From the NCBI RefSeq assembly GCF_001999285.1, contig NZ_MLHN01000002.1:62001-126000 (forward strand): a stretch of DNA of 64,000 nucleotides, read 5' to 3'. A program made the translations under genes and the position numbers. Positions 63,394 to 64,000 of the stretch are shown here, piece after piece. Origin of the DNA: Rodentibacter genomosp. 1. Lineage in GTDB: Bacteria; Pseudomonadota; Gammaproteobacteria; Enterobacterales; Pasteurellaceae. A model generated the notes under the pieces. The model was given only the letters and a program-made list of their open reading frames with translations. It did no database searches and was not told where the DNA came from. Numbering within the stretch: position 1 is the stretch's first letter; every line of letters begins with the position of its first letter.

Positions 63394-64000
63394 ATGATCG
63401 AATTAACCCAAAAAGAAAAAAAACAAAGTTATAATTTTAATAAATTACAAAAACGTTTACGCCGTAATGTGGGAAATGCCATTGCAGATTTCGGTATGAT
63501 AGAAGATGGCGACAAAGTGATGGTGTGCTTATCCGGCGGAAAAGACAGCTATACGCTTTTAGATATTTTGTTAAATTTACAACAAAGCGCACCGGTTAAG
63601 TTTGATATTGTGGCAGTGAATCTTGACCAAAAACAGCCGGGTTTTCCGGAAGATGTTCTGCCGACTTATTTAGAAAGCATTGGCATAGATTACAAAATCG
63701 TGCAAGAAAATACCTACGGCATTGTAAAAGAAAAAATTCCGGAAGGGAAAACCACTTGTTCACTCTGCTCCCGCCTACGCCGTGGTATTCTCTATCGCAC
63801 GGCAACTGAATTAGGCGCGACAAAAATCGCCCTTGGGCATCATCGTGATGATATGCTGGCGACACTTTTCTTGAATATGTTCTACGGCGGAAAATTAAAA
63901 TCAATGCCGCCTAAATTAATTTCAGATGACGGTAAACATATTGTCATTCGCCCTTTAGCCTACTGTAAAGAAAAAGATATTGAGAAATATGCCACTGCAA
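63394..64000 (+). CDS. ttcA: tRNA 2-thiocytidine biosynthesis protein TtcA, N-terminal part
   Basis: The first 202 codons are visible; the gene runs off the window. [20 protein letters not shown] starts the protein; PP-loop [16 protein letters not shown] binds [15 protein letters not shown] has the CxxC for the Fe-S cluster; [19 protein letters not shown] is typical. It thiolates cytidine 32 of tRNA. Divergent from mukF. Confidence 0.95.
   Translation, partial: MIELTQKEKKQSYNFNKLQKRLRRNVGNAIADFGMIEDGDKVMVCLSGGKDSYTLLDILLNLQQSAPVKFDIVAVNLDQKQPGFPEDVLPTYLESIGIDYKIVQENTYGIVKEKIPEGKTTCSLCSRLRRGILYRTATELGATKIALGHHRDDMLATLFLNMFYGGKLKSMPPKLISDDGKHIVIRPLAYCKEKDIEKYATA

Overview
The window is chromosomal DNA from a gamma-proteobacterium of the family Pasteurellaceae, of the Haemophilus/Aggregatibacter type. 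Three observations support this. The 9-mer AAGTGCGGT, the Haemophilus-type DNA uptake signal sequence (USS), recurs on both strands, often as inverted pairs acting as terminators. The core genes (sohB, pheST-ihfA, a complete trp cluster, two ferritins, sbcB, mukFEB, ttcA) read like Haemophilus proteins. A near-canonical XerCD dif site at 53626-53653 places the window at the replication terminus. No rRNA, tRNA or CRISPR array was seen.

Positions 1 to about 31.5 kb are a P2-like prophage that enters from the left edge; its integrase and left end lie outside. From left to right: leftward early genes including an Ogr/Delta-like activator (1-3.06 kb); a divergent immunity switch with a YdaS/Cro-like gene, operators and an S24 repressor (3.07-3.86 kb); a lysogeny-expressed accessory operon downstream of the repressor (3.9-6.5 kb); then the leftward late genes D, U, E/E' (with a -1 frameshift signal), FII, FI, an amidase-like gene, G, H, I, J, W, V, T, S, R, lysis genes, X, L, M, N, O (6.4-26.4 kb); a regulatory island with a C4-like antisense RNA, BRO antirepressor, extra HicB and hicAB (26.5-28.6 kb); and the rightward terminase P and portal Q (28.7-31.5 kb). 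Gene D carries an internal out-of-frame deletion, so this prophage is probably defective. A RelE/HigB-type toxin-antitoxin cassette with its own promoter and terminator sits between T and V.

Positions 31.5-33.9 kb are a mosaic border: a cos-like non-coding region with GATC-containing repeats, a decayed second copy of the V/W/J junction, an IS481 transposase fragment, a higBA toxin-antitoxin pair and an orphan 57-codon ORF.

Positions 33.9-64 kb are host core genome: sohB, an OmpA-like lipoprotein, a frameshifted fructosamine-kinase-like gene, pheS-pheT-ihfA, an NlpC/P60 lipoprotein, then the leftward trp cluster trpE-trpG-tautomerase-trpD-trpCF-ydfG-trpB-trpA under a TrpR operator with no room for a leader-peptide attenuator. 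Further right are azoR, a DUF440 DNA mimic, a DUF4198 exported protein with Fur-like and CRP sites, two ferritins with Fur-like boxes, dif, sbcB, an EamA transporter, mukB-mukE-mukF and the start of ttcA. A USS-flanked palindromic repeat occurs three times (8.1, 51.2 and 56.4 kb), one copy inside the prophage.
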